DNA of 64,000 bases from VRUE01 sp963788975 (GTDB taxonomy: Bacteria; Actinomycetota; Thermoleophilia; Solirubrobacterales; 70-9), in NCBI GenBank assembly GCA_963788975.1, contig CAWBIJ010000004.1:682001-746000 (forward strand). The letters run 5' to 3'. The notes under the pieces were generated by a model. The model did not search any database, was not told where the DNA came from, and saw only the letters and a list, made by a program, of their open reading frames with translations. The stretch's first letter is position 1, and the number at the start of each line of letters is the position of its first letter. A program made the position numbers and the translations under genes. Positions 24,762 through 32,609 of the stretch are shown piece after piece.

Positions 24762-27738
24762 TACTTCCTCCTTTGGTTTGAGATAGGTCACGCAAATGGA
24801 TTGCGAGATGTCGTTTTCGAACGCCGCAAGCACCGCTGAGAACGGATCGACGACTCTCCTCTTTCCCGTTATGAGAGACGAAGCGGCTAGAAAAATACGA
24901 GCGACGGATGCACAGGTCGCGACGATTAACTAGAAGACCCTTACGACCTCCATGCAGAGAAATCACGAGCTTCGAGACCGGTACGTCGGGAAGACCTGCA
25001 AAGACGAGTTGAGCCCGTCTTCCCTTCAGGCGAATCTTGCCAACAGCGGTGAGCGAGAGCTGGCCGTCGAGGGCGAGCATCAAGTCTGGCGGACCCTTAT
25101 CCGTCGGCATCAAGGAGATCGAGCCTTGCAAGGGTCGCTCGAGGAGTGAGCTCCAAGCGGTCACATAGCCGTAAGTCGAATGAGGGGGGCAGCTGTGCTG
25201 TGCAAGCTGAGTCGCCACGCAGGCAGCCTCGAATCGGGTTCTGTCCAGAGCTACCGACCTCGGCAAGCTGAGGCGTGCCCTTGCGATCCCGGCATCTCCC
25301 GGCATAGAGGTCAAAATCGCCCGTAGCCTCGGATGCTGACCCGGCCGGCTTGTTCCGGCGAGACGGACTCTGAGCTGCGGTCGAAACCCAAGGCGCTGAC
25401 AGCCAGCAAGCTGGAAGCGGTTGATCCGTTTGACCTGCCTGCCGTCCGAAGCTTCGATGACTGCTTCCATCTTCATTTCATCGCAACTGCTCGAATTGCG
25501 AATAAAGCCTGGCCGGTCAAGCCGGAGCCTTATGTCCTTGATTCTCAGTGGTATGCCGGCAATGGCTTGCGGAATGGGGTCAGACACAGCACTGACCTGA
25601 GCAGTTCGGGGATCGACCTTCAAGGCGACACGGGTGACGATCGTCCCAAGGTCAAAGAGAGGATCGTCCTCGGTACCTCCCGCAACCAGGGGCGTAACTA
25701 CGACCAGACTGAACGGGGAACCTCTGTAAGGGCCAGCCAGGTAGACAACGCCTCCAATAAAGAGAGATGTTGACCCAGGCCCCGCTCTGACGAGGAGCGA
25801 ACCGACCCTTGAGCCCGCCGGGCAAGAGTGATCGCTCAGCTCAAGCATTCCTCCCTCCGGAACGTCTCTCGCTTTAGCCCGTGCAATCTCAGCTTCGGTG
25901 CACAGTTCGGCATTCTGCATACTCGCCACAAGACCTCGTGGCAACTTCATGGTCATCGTCCGCAGCTCCTGATGACCCTCTGGTCGCTCGACGCGCAGAA
26001 CAAAGGGGGAGGAACCCGCTGCAACAGGGTCCTTAACTCCCGCCCCTATAGCAGGAGAAAAGGATGGGGCTCCGACACCCTGGCAGGAGGTCCCACCCGA
26101 GAGTGCTTTGAACGTCAGGTGGTTTTGAACTACCGTGGGCAACCCCGACAGGGGCGAAGACCAGGGGGCGAAACGTGACTCGGCCGTGTGCTCTCCACAT
26201 GCCATTGGCGTTGCCAGGGATGCCCACGGCCCCTCGAACAAGCTGAGTCGTATTTTTTCAAGAGCAAGCTGCGGCAGCCAATCAAACGTAGTAGTAAGTT
26301 GACCAGTTTGCTGATCGACGTCTACCCGGGCAGCCAACTTAATCGTGAACGCCTGGCTTTCGACAACCAGATAGAGGGCCAAGAGCGACTGAAACGGGTT
26401 TTTGTAGGGCGTCGCGAGATAAATCGCCGCCTCGGCCGACTCATCTACCAACGGGGTGTCAACGACACCGACTCCAATCTTCGATGCATCTGGACAGCGC
26501 GCCCCGCCCGGAGAAAACCTGATTGGGTTGGGCAACGGGAACTCGGTTCCCTGGAGGCCGATCTGCTCCGGCGTACAGCCCGCGAGACCGCCGGCCGTAG
26601 CGAGATTTATGGACATTCCTTCTGGGAGGGTGAGCGTCGCTTTCCTCAAGGGGGGCGCTTCGAGACTGTCTGGAGCATGGCTCCGATGCAACTCCAGATT
26701 CAGGTTGAGCCCAGCGGGCGAGTCAGGGTCGCTAGTTGAGGAGGAGAGCTCGAAGCTAGGATCGAAGCTAAGCATCTCGCAGCCTCTTGGCTCAGGCACA
26801 AAGAATCGGTACGCAAAGTCCTCGATATCGCTTGGAAGCCAGCGTTCTGGCTCAGACCAGTACCGCATCCGCAGCTTGGCTTCCAAAATTCCGGAACCAC
26901 AGTCACTGGCATTAGCAATAAGAGGAGCACTTGGACCGTCAAGCGCGGCCCCCCAGTCCTCCTGATCAGGGTCCCAGCGTTCGGAATCATGAGTCGGATC
27001 CGCCGGCGTCCCCCAGAAGGTAATAAAGGGGGCTGGAACAAACGAATTAAGGACTGATCTACGCTTGAGCGTGATGCCGTAATCACTGTGCGTGCGCAGG
27101 TCGGCGTGCATGACGACGCCCACCCTCTCCGTGAACAGTTCATAAGGAAAGCCAAAGGTGGCTATTGAGCCGGAATTGGTCGATACCTTGTAGAGAGGAT
27201 AGGCACGATCAGGCAGCAGCCCTCCAAACACCGCTCCAACCACACCCACCTGACTAGCAGGTGAACACCGGGGTCCGGCATTTCCGTGAACGGTATTTTC
27301 AAAGGCGCCGAATCTGCACTCAGAAAACGCCCCGAGATTGGCGACGACGCCAGGCGGAAGATCGATCAAGATGTCCGAGGGAACTTCAGATCCGTTGAAC
27401 AGCGCCTGGGTGCCGCTAATCGAAAATACCGACGTCAAAGACATGTCAGTATGAGTGCCGGCCTGATCCACTGTTGGTGAGTTGAAGAGTTTTGCCACAT
27501 CTGGCACTCGCCGAAACTCGGCTGAGAAGCCATCGGCGGAAATGAGCGGCACGGTTTCGTGAAACTTGTACCTAAACGACCCTGGAGAGACACCCTTGGC
27601 TTGTGCGTGAGCGGCGCTGCTGACCAAAAGGATAATCACCATTCCCACCGCACTACCCAGAGCATGGCGGTTGCACTGCGCGTGGGCCCATCGGTTTGAT
27701 TGCCGAGCGCCAACGCGCTCAACCGACACCGACAACAT
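24742..27738 (-). CDS. giant secreted protein of unknown function
   Basis: A 998-residue exported protein. The signal peptide is ALGSAVGMVIILLVSSAAHA. Two or three long beta-rich repeats share the pattern ATLTLPEGMSINLATAGGLA / MKLPRGLVASMQNAELC, then CP..S.IG / CPAGSRVGSLLV, VYLAGPYRGSPFSLVV / IYLATPYKNPFQSLLALY, and a VALKVDPRTAQVSAV / AARVDVDQQTGQLTTTF segment. This repeat order recurs in very large exported hypotheticals of Solirubrobacterales-type bacteria. No enzymatic motif is visible. I chose ATG 27738 because AAAGG lies just upstream. A GTG at 27804 in the same frame would start inside the conserved upstream element. Probably a surface or matrix protein. Confidence 0.65.
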   Translation of the reverse strand: MLSVSVERVGARQSNRWAHAQCNRHALGSAVGMVIILLVSSAAHAQAKGVSPGSFRYKFHETVPLISADGFSAEFRRVPDVAKLFNSPTVDQAGTHTDMSLTSVFSISGTQALFNGSEVPSDILIDLPPGVVANLGAFSECRFGAFENTVHGNAGPRCSPASQVGVVGAVFGGLLPDRAYPLYKVSTNSGSIATFGFPYELFTERVGVVMHADLRTHSDYGITLKRRSVLNSFVPAPFITFWGTPADPTHDSERWDPDQEDWGAALDGPSAPLIANASDCGSGILEAKLRMRYWSEPERWLPSDIEDFAYRFFVPEPRGCEMLSFDPSFELSSSTSDPDSPAGLNLNLELHRSHAPDSLEAPPLRKATLTLPEGMSINLATAGGLAGCTPEQIGLQGTEFPLPNPIRFSPGGARCPDASKIGVGVVDTPLVDESAEAAIYLATPYKNPFQSLLALYLVVESQAFTIKLAARVDVDQQTGQLTTTFDWLPQLALEKIRLSLFEGPWASLATPMACGEHTAESRFAPWSSPLSGLPTVVQNHLTFKALSGGTSCQGVGAPSFSPAIGAGVKDPVAAGSSPFVLRVERPEGHQELRTMTMKLPRGLVASMQNAELCTEAEIARAKARDVPEGGMLELSDHSCPAGSRVGSLLVRAGPGSTSLFIGGVVYLAGPYRGSPFSLVVVTPLVAGGTEDDPLFDLGTIVTRVALKVDPRTAQVSAVSDPIPQAIAGIPLRIKDIRLRLDRPGFIRNSSSCDEMKMEAVIEASDGRQVKRINRFQLAGCQRLGFRPQLRVRLAGTSRPGQHPRLRAILTSMPGDAGIARARLSLPRSVALDRTRFEAACVATQLAQHSCPPHSTYGYVTAWSSLLERPLQGSISLMPTDKGPPDLMLALDGQLSLTAVGKIRLKGRRAQLVFAGLPDVPVSKLVISLHGGRKGLLVNRRDLCIRRSYFSSRFVSHNGKEESRRSVLSGACGVRKRHLAIHLRDLSQTKGGSSAFRGR

Positions 27739-27750
27739 CTCTTGCCTTTC

Positions 27751-27834
27751 CCCAGCGGCCATATGCATAACTCTGACACTCGCCCAGCATTGATGGTGTG
27801 CCACTATGGCTCACTCGTGCATATTTTTTGTTGC
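27751..27834 (-). promoter_or_regulatory. conserved upstream element, copy 1
   Basis: An 84-bp block matched by 38591-38674 at about 62 of 84 positions, and at 40 of 44 in the core 27791-27834 (core starts TGATGGTGTGCCACTATGGC on the plus strand). Both copies lie upstream of a minus-strand gene, with the core 53 bp from this gene's start. No similarly good third copy was seen. It is likely a shared promoter or operator. The rest of the 27739-28024 gap shows nothing else clear. Confidence 0.6.
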
Positions 27835-28024
27835 GGGTGGCTCAATAGCGGACGGCTTAATGGACGCTTGGTCAAGGCCTAACACCAAGCGGATTGGAAC
27901 CCGCTGGACCGTAAGTTGAATTGTTTGATGGTTATTAAGTACGGTGTTGTCCAAATGAGCCAAATTTACAGCTGGAACTCAGAGGTGCTGGTGGCCTGCG
28001 TCCCCTCTCCTGGGAGCATGCACA

Positions 28025-28879
28025 GTGGATGAGCTGATCCTGTATTCAATCCCTGTTTTTGTCCTATTGATCGTCGTCGAGTTGATTTCTTACAGATTCG
28101 CCGACGTCGGCGAAGACTTGGTCGGCTACGAGGCACGTGACACTCGCACTAGCCTGGCGCTGGGCGCGGGTGGCGTAGTTATCAATATTTTTTGGAAGCT
28201 CGGGGTCCTGGTCATCTACACTGCGCTTTACGAGCTGACGCCGCTGCGAATGCCCGTCGACCAGTGGTGGACCTATGCTCTGCTCTTCTTTGCTGACGAC
28301 TTTGCTTTCTACTGGTTTCACCGGGTCCATCATGAGGTGCGGGTGTTGTGGGCGAGTCATGTGGTCCATCATTCCTCGCAGCACTACAACCTTTCGACAG
28401 CGCTGCGGCAGAGTTGGACGGTGCCTATAACCGGGACGCCGTTCTGGATCCCGCTGGCACTTGTCGGGTTTGCTCCTTGGATGATCCTGATGCAAAAAGC
28501 AATCAACCTGATGTACCAGTTCTGGCTTCATACCGAGCGGATAGGCAAGCTGCCAGCGTCCATCGAGTTCATTTTCAACACCCCCTCCCATCACCGTGTC
28601 CATCATGCAGCCAATGACGCCTACCTCGATAGCAACTATGCCGGGATTCTGGTCATCTGGGATCGCCTTTTCGGCAGCTTTCAAGGGGAGGACGAGCACC
28701 CTCGCTACGGACTAACCAGGAACGTCGGCACCTTTCGCGTCGTTCGTGTCGCGTTCGACGAGTTCGGAGCGCTCGTCCGCGACCTCCACGGCGCTGAAAG
28801 CTGGAAGGATCGACTCCGCTACACGCTCGGGCGCCCTGGATGGTCACCGGATGGACGCGACCACGGGACTCGCGGCTAG
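28025..28879 (+). CDS. sterol desaturase / fatty acid hydroxylase superfamily protein
   Basis: A 284-residue membrane di-iron enzyme. Three or four hydrophobic segments (LYSIPVFVLLIVVELI, FWKLGVLVIYTALYELT, WTYALLFFADDFAFYWF, FWIPLALVGFAPWMILMQ) surround the histidine boxes HRVHHE, HVVHHSSQHYN and HHRVHHAAND, the ligand set of the FA_hydroxylase superfamily. Such enzymes hydroxylate or desaturate sterols, carotenoids or lipids with O2. The GTG start at 28025 is one base-frame away from a nearby ATG that is out of frame. It stands alone on the plus strand, convergent with the Ni/Co permease. It may be the lipid-modifying member of the adjoining oxidative cluster or independent. Confidence 0.82.
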   Translation: MDELILYSIPVFVLLIVVELISYRFADVGEDLVGYEARDTRTSLALGAGGVVINIFWKLGVLVIYTALYELTPLRMPVDQWWTYALLFFADDFAFYWFHRVHHEVRVLWASHVVHHSSQHYNLSTALRQSWTVPITGTPFWIPLALVGFAPWMILMQKAINLMYQFWLHTERIGKLPASIEFIFNTPSHHRVHHAANDAYLDSNYAGILVIWDRLFGSFQGEDEHPRYGLTRNVGTFRVVRVAFDEFGALVRDLHGAESWKDRLRYTLGRPGWSPDGRDHGTRG

Positions 28880-28900
28880 CTCTCTGTTTTTGGCACGTGA

Positions 28901-29974
28901 CTAAGCGACCTCGGAATCCCTGATCTGGACCGACCAGCGCTCCTCGATGTTGCCGAAGCGCCAGATCGCCATCGCCAATAGCCAAGTGGCGACGAACAAG
29001 CTGGCGATCGCAAGACCGATCGTGTTGGGGTCGATCATTAGCAAGTTCCAGACACCATCGGTGAGGCCAAGTTTTTCGGAGACCAAGGAGAGGATCTCGA
29101 TCGAACCGATCACCAGCGCGACGACGATCGAGAGCGCCGTGATCGTGATGTTGTAGAAGATCTTCGGCACTGGTTTCGAGAGGGCCCAGCCGTAGGCGAA
29201 GTTCATGAACGAGCCGTTGATTGTGTCGAGCAGGGACATCCCGGCGGCGAACAGGATCGGCAGACAGAGAATCGCGTAGAAGGGCAGCCCGGCTCCTGCC
29301 GCCCCCCCGGCGAGGAAGAGCAGCACCACCTCGGTCGCGGTGTCAAAGCCGAGACCGAAGAACAGCCCGACGGGGTACATCTGCCAAGGCTTGGTGATCG
29401 TCTTTGTGAATCGCTTGTAGAAGCGATTCATCAGGCCACGGTGGTCGAGCTGGTATTCGAGCTCGGCTTCGTCGTACTCGCCACGTTTCATCTCGCCGAG
29501 AACGCGGAAGATCCCGACTAGGATGACGATGTTGAGCACGGCGATGATGTAAAGGAAGGTGCCGGAAACGCCAGCGCCGATCCAGCCGGTGACTTCGTGA
29601 AGGGTTGAGCTTTCGTTCGCGACCTGACCGCTCAGCGCCTTGATCCCGACAGCAAAGATGAAGACGAGAACGAAGACGATCGTCGAGTGTCCGAGCGAGA
29701 AGAAAAAGCCGACGCTCATCGGAGGCTTGTCTTCATTCATCAACTTTCGGGTCACGTTGTCGATCGCGGCGATGTGGTCGGCGTCAAAGGCGTGACGCAT
29801 GCCGAGCGTGTAGGCAGTGAAGCCGACGCCGATGGTGAAGGTGCCGGAGGCAAGCATGTAGTCATTCGGCGCGACGAAGGCAAGGAGGAGGACGAAGCCG
29901 AGGACGTGGAGGACGAGAACGACCGCCACCATCGCCCCTATGGTTTGCCCGCGCGAACTCCACCACCCGCTCAC
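28901..29974 (-). CDS. HoxN/NixA-type nickel/cobalt permease (NiCoT)
   Basis: A 357-residue, roughly eight-TM secondary transporter. The family signature GMRHAFDADHIAAIDN (HX4DH, metal selectivity) is complete, with FFFSLGHSTIVF and LFFGLGFDTATEVVLL as the second and third signatures. It imports Ni2+ or Co2+; selectivity cannot be predicted from these motifs alone. Its start overlaps the MFS gene's stop by four bases (ATGA), so it is the last gene of the minus-strand operon that begins at 35176. A metal importer at the end of this operon hints that one of its enzymes needs Ni or Co. Confidence 0.88.
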   Translation of the reverse strand: MSGWWSSRGQTIGAMVAVVLVLHVLGFVLLLAFVAPNDYMLASGTFTIGVGFTAYTLGMRHAFDADHIAAIDNVTRKLMNEDKPPMSVGFFFSLGHSTIVFVLVFIFAVGIKALSGQVANESSTLHEVTGWIGAGVSGTFLYIIAVLNIVILVGIFRVLGEMKRGEYDEAELEYQLDHRGLMNRFYKRFTKTITKPWQMYPVGLFFGLGFDTATEVVLLFLAGGAAGAGLPFYAILCLPILFAAGMSLLDTINGSFMNFAYGWALSKPVPKIFYNITITALSIVVALVIGSIEILSLVSEKLGLTDGVWNLLMIDPNTIGLAIASLFVATWLLAMAIWRFGNIEERWSVQIRDSEVA

Positions 29975-31473
29975 AGCGAACGACTCCGCTCGGTGGCCGG
30001 CGCACCGGGCTGGTCAGTGCTGACCCCTCCGCAAGAGAGACGCGCCCCCCGCAAAGAGACGAACACACACCAGGCAATCAGTAGGCCGCCGACGAGGAGA
30101 AGAGTCTCGGAGAACCCGGCTACGGCCGCCGCCCGACGTGAACCGCCGGCCAGGTGCGAGAAGGCGAAGAAGATCGTGCCGACGACCGCGACCCCAGCGA
30201 CGTTGGCGACCTGCAAGGTAGTCGCGACCAGACCAGCGGCCGCGCCGGTCAGCGCCTCGGGAACCGACGTCACCGCCTGGTCGGCGCTCGGTGCGAAGCC
30301 GAAGCCGATGCCGATGCCACACAGCAACAGCGTCGGCAGCGTCGGCAGCAGCCCGAAGCGGTCCTCGCCCGCGAGCAGCCCGAACGCCCCCAATGCCAGG
30401 AAGCCAAGCGCAGCGACCATGAAGCCGAGGGTGGTGACAGCGCGCGGCGTCGATGCCGAGGCAGTGCGATAGCGGAGGAGGGAGACGATCGCGAAGGCAA
30501 CCCCGGGAACGACCAGCGTGTAGCCAATCTGGGCCGCCGAGCGCCCCAGCCCGTCCTGGAATGTCAGTACGTAGACGAAGAGGAAGGCCGCCAGGCTCGC
30601 CTGCATCAGGAAAAGAACCGCGAGCGCCTCGCGCAGGCTCCGATAGGAAGCGACCGCCGGATCGAGCAGCCCGCCGGGGCGCCCTTCCCGCTTACGCTCC
30701 CGCTCGTACCCGACGAAGAGAGACCCGGCCACGGCGCCGACTCCGGCGACCGCGAGCAGTATCGGGCTCCAGCCGAGCGAACGGCCAAGCAGCGGCGCAG
30801 CCCCCAATCCACAGAGCGCTAGGCACCAGAGGGCGGCGCCCCGGCGGTCGAACCGCTCATGGACCTCGACGCTGCGTTCCTCACGCACGGTCGCACCGAC
30901 CCCACAGAAGACGAGCACCGCCACCGGCAGATTGACGAAGAAGATGAGCCGCCAGCCGAGGTTCGCCCAGTCGGCCGATATGAGCGCGCCACCTAGCAGC
31001 TGGCCCAAGATCGAGCCGAGACCAATCGCGGCACCGTAGATGCCCATTGCGAGCTTCCGGTCCCCATCCCCGAACTGGCTACTGATGACGACTAGGACCT
31101 GTGGAACCATCAGCGCCGCGCCGACGCCCTGCACGAGCCTGCCGGCTACGAGCCAAGTCATGCCCGGCGCAGCGCCGCAGAGCGCGCTCGCGAGCCCAAA
31201 CAAGGCGACTCCTGCCAGCGCCAGCCGTCGGCGACCGTAGTGGTCCCCCAACCGCGCGCCGACCAGAAGAGCGGTCCCGTAGGTCAGGGCATACCCAGCT
31301 ACCACCAGCTGCAGAACGCCGCTGCCAACATTGAGGTCGTGGCCGATCGACGGAGCAGCGATGTTGGCGATGAAGACGTCGACCAGCGCCATCAGCATGA
31401 TTCCCGCCAACGACAGCGCCATCAGCGCCGCCCGCCGACTCGAGAAGCCAAGCGGTCGCCTGAGCGTTCCCAT
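29971..31473 (-). CDS. MFS transporter, 14-TM drug exporter type (DHA2)
   Basis: A 500-residue major facilitator protein with 14 hydrophobic segments. LVDVFIANIAAPSIGHDLNV and LQLVVAGYALTYGTALLVGA are DHA2 motifs. GARLGDHYGRRRLALAG is MFS motif A and LVQGVGAALMVPQVL, followed by GIYGAAIGLGSILGQLLGG, is the antiporter motif C region. Members export antibiotics and other amphiphiles with protons. Located in the middle of the putative biosynthetic operon, it is the likely product exporter or self-resistance pump. It starts 21 bp after the cupin stop and overlaps the NiCoT start. Confidence 0.87.
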   Translation of the reverse strand: MGTLRRPLGFSSRRAALMALSLAGIMLMALVDVFIANIAAPSIGHDLNVGSGVLQLVVAGYALTYGTALLVGARLGDHYGRRRLALAGVALFGLASALCGAAPGMTWLVAGRLVQGVGAALMVPQVLVVISSQFGDGDRKLAMGIYGAAIGLGSILGQLLGGALISADWANLGWRLIFFVNLPVAVLVFCGVGATVREERSVEVHERFDRRGAALWCLALCGLGAAPLLGRSLGWSPILLAVAGVGAVAGSLFVGYERERKREGRPGGLLDPAVASYRSLREALAVLFLMQASLAAFLFVYVLTFQDGLGRSAAQIGYTLVVPGVAFAIVSLLRYRTASASTPRAVTTLGFMVAALGFLALGAFGLLAGEDRFGLLPTLPTLLLCGIGIGFGFAPSADQAVTSVPEALTGAAAGLVATTLQVANVAGVAVVGTIFFAFSHLAGGSRRAAAVAGFSETLLLVGGLLIAWCVFVSLRGARLSCGGVSTDQPGAPATERSRSL

Positions 31474-31494
31474 CCGAGAGCCCGCCGGCGCACC

Positions 31495-32097
31495 CTATCG
31501 GGAGCCGGAGTGGTGACTCTCCACGCCGACGCAGACGTGACATGGGCAGTGCTCGCAGCCAACATCGTGAAGGCGCATCGGAGCAGACGCAATCTCGTCG
31601 CAGATCAGGCAGTGCAAGTCGCCCACCTCGCCGACCACCTCTTCGTAGTCGACGAGCGCCATCCGGTCGACGGCGTCGACCGCCCTGTGCGGACTCCCGG
31701 CCGCGAGGATGAGGTGATCGGTGATGGCGCCGACAGCGTGCGGGACCAGCCCCTCGACGAGGTAGATCTGCCCTGCCCGGGTCGGGTAGACAACGCCGTC
31801 GTAAGTAATCGTTCCCTTTCCCGCAATCACGATCAGCAGATGATGCCCGGGATGCGTGTGGGGGGCGAAGCCCTTGCCGGCGCCTAGGCGGATGATGTCG
31901 GCGCCCAACGCGCCGTTGGAGACCAGCCCCTCCCCAGTCGCCCCCTCCGCGCCGTGCATAGTCACCGGCCGCACGTGGTGGCCGATCTTCAGCACGGTCG
32001 CGTCGGCGTCGCTGCTGGCCTCTTCGACCCAGTCGACAATTTCTAGCGGCGTCGCCGAGGGAACGGCGTCACCTGCTATTGCAATTCTTCCCGACAT
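31495..32097 (-). CDS. cupin protein with C-terminal cysteine cluster
   Basis: A 200-residue protein. The central cupin has IIRLGAGKGFAPHTHPGHHL followed by IVIAGKGTITYDG and GLVPHAVGAI, giving the histidine set of a metal-binding cupin. After a linker the C-terminus carries CLIC, then CEHCPCHVC, six cysteines that could bind zinc or an iron-sulfur centre. I know no named family with this fusion. AGGAG lies six bases before ATG 32097, and the ferredoxin stop is nine bases upstream. A cupin dioxygenase or isomerase role is possible but unproved. The Cys cluster could receive electrons from the adjacent ferredoxins or be structural. Confidence 0.7.
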   Translation of the reverse strand: MSGRIAIAGDAVPSATPLEIVDWVEEASSDADATVLKIGHHVRPVTMHGAEGATGEGLVSNGALGADIIRLGAGKGFAPHTHPGHHLLIVIAGKGTITYDGVVYPTRAGQIYLVEGLVPHAVGAITDHLILAAGSPHRAVDAVDRMALVDYEEVVGEVGDLHCLICDEIASAPMRLHDVGCEHCPCHVCVGVESHHSGSR

Positions 32098-32106
32098 CCG
32101 AATCTC

Positions 32107-32349
32107 CTATACGGCGAAGAACCCGCTGTTAATCTCACTAAAGTGACTCCATTTTTCTGGTAGCGCATCATGTTTGAAGATCGCATTGACCGGGCACACA
32201 GTGACGCAAAGATCACAGTCGATGCACCGCTCGGGGTCAATGTAGTACTGGCTGTTGGCATCCTTGGTTTCGATGCAATCGGCTGGACATACTTCGACAC
32301 ATGACCCATCCTTGACATCGATACAGGGTTCGGCGATCACGTAGCTCAT
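32107..32349 (-). CDS. bacterial-type 7Fe/8Fe ferredoxin
   Basis: An 80-residue electron carrier. CIDVKDGSCVEVCPADCI is the first cluster region (Cys spacing typical of 7Fe ferredoxins, where C-x7-C-x3-CP suggests a [3Fe-4S]) and CIDCDLCVTVCPVNAI the second, a [4Fe-4S]. The short C-terminal extension (FKHDALPEKWSHFSEIN) is usual. ATG 32349 overlaps the Rieske stop by four bases. It probably supplies electrons, with the Rieske protein, to an oxygenase in the same cluster. No dedicated ferredoxin reductase is seen. Confidence 0.9.
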   Translation of the reverse strand: MSYVIAEPCIDVKDGSCVEVCPADCIETKDANSQYYIDPERCIDCDLCVTVCPVNAIFKHDALPEKWSHFSEINSGFFAV

Positions 32350-32609
32350 TGCCCGCCCCCCGCCGCCGCCGCTCCGACATCCAGATCGGGACAGGCAGGT
32401 CCTCGCAAGCACGCGCCGCTGCGCAAGTCGAAGGTCGCCCCGTGCCACGGACAGCGCAGGAACGCTCCTTCGAGCACGCCCTCGTCCAACGGCCCGCTGT
32501 GGTGAGGGCACTGCCGTGGTACTCTGACCTCGCGACCTTCGACGGTGACAACCAAGTGGCGTCCTTCCAAACGCATCGCCCCGTCGGCAGTTCCCTTTCT
32601 AATCGCCAT
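32346..32609 (-). CDS. Rieske [2Fe-2S] ferredoxin
   Basis: An 87-residue Rieske protein. The cluster ligands are CPHHSGPLDEG and CPWHGATFDLRSG (Cys-x-His ... Cys-x2-His), placed as in NirD/BphF-type small Rieske ferredoxins. I chose ATG 32609 (MAIRKGTADGA) because GGAGG lies eight bases upstream. A start at 32651 would overlap the previous gene by 50 bases. It overlaps the 634-residue protein by 11 bases and the ferredoxin by four, so translation is coupled. The expected role is electron transfer to a non-haem iron oxygenase. Confidence 0.88.
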   Translation of the reverse strand: MAIRKGTADGAMRLEGRHLVVTVEGREVRVPRQCPHHSGPLDEGVLEGAFLRCPWHGATFDLRSGACLRGPACPDLDVGAAAAGGGQ

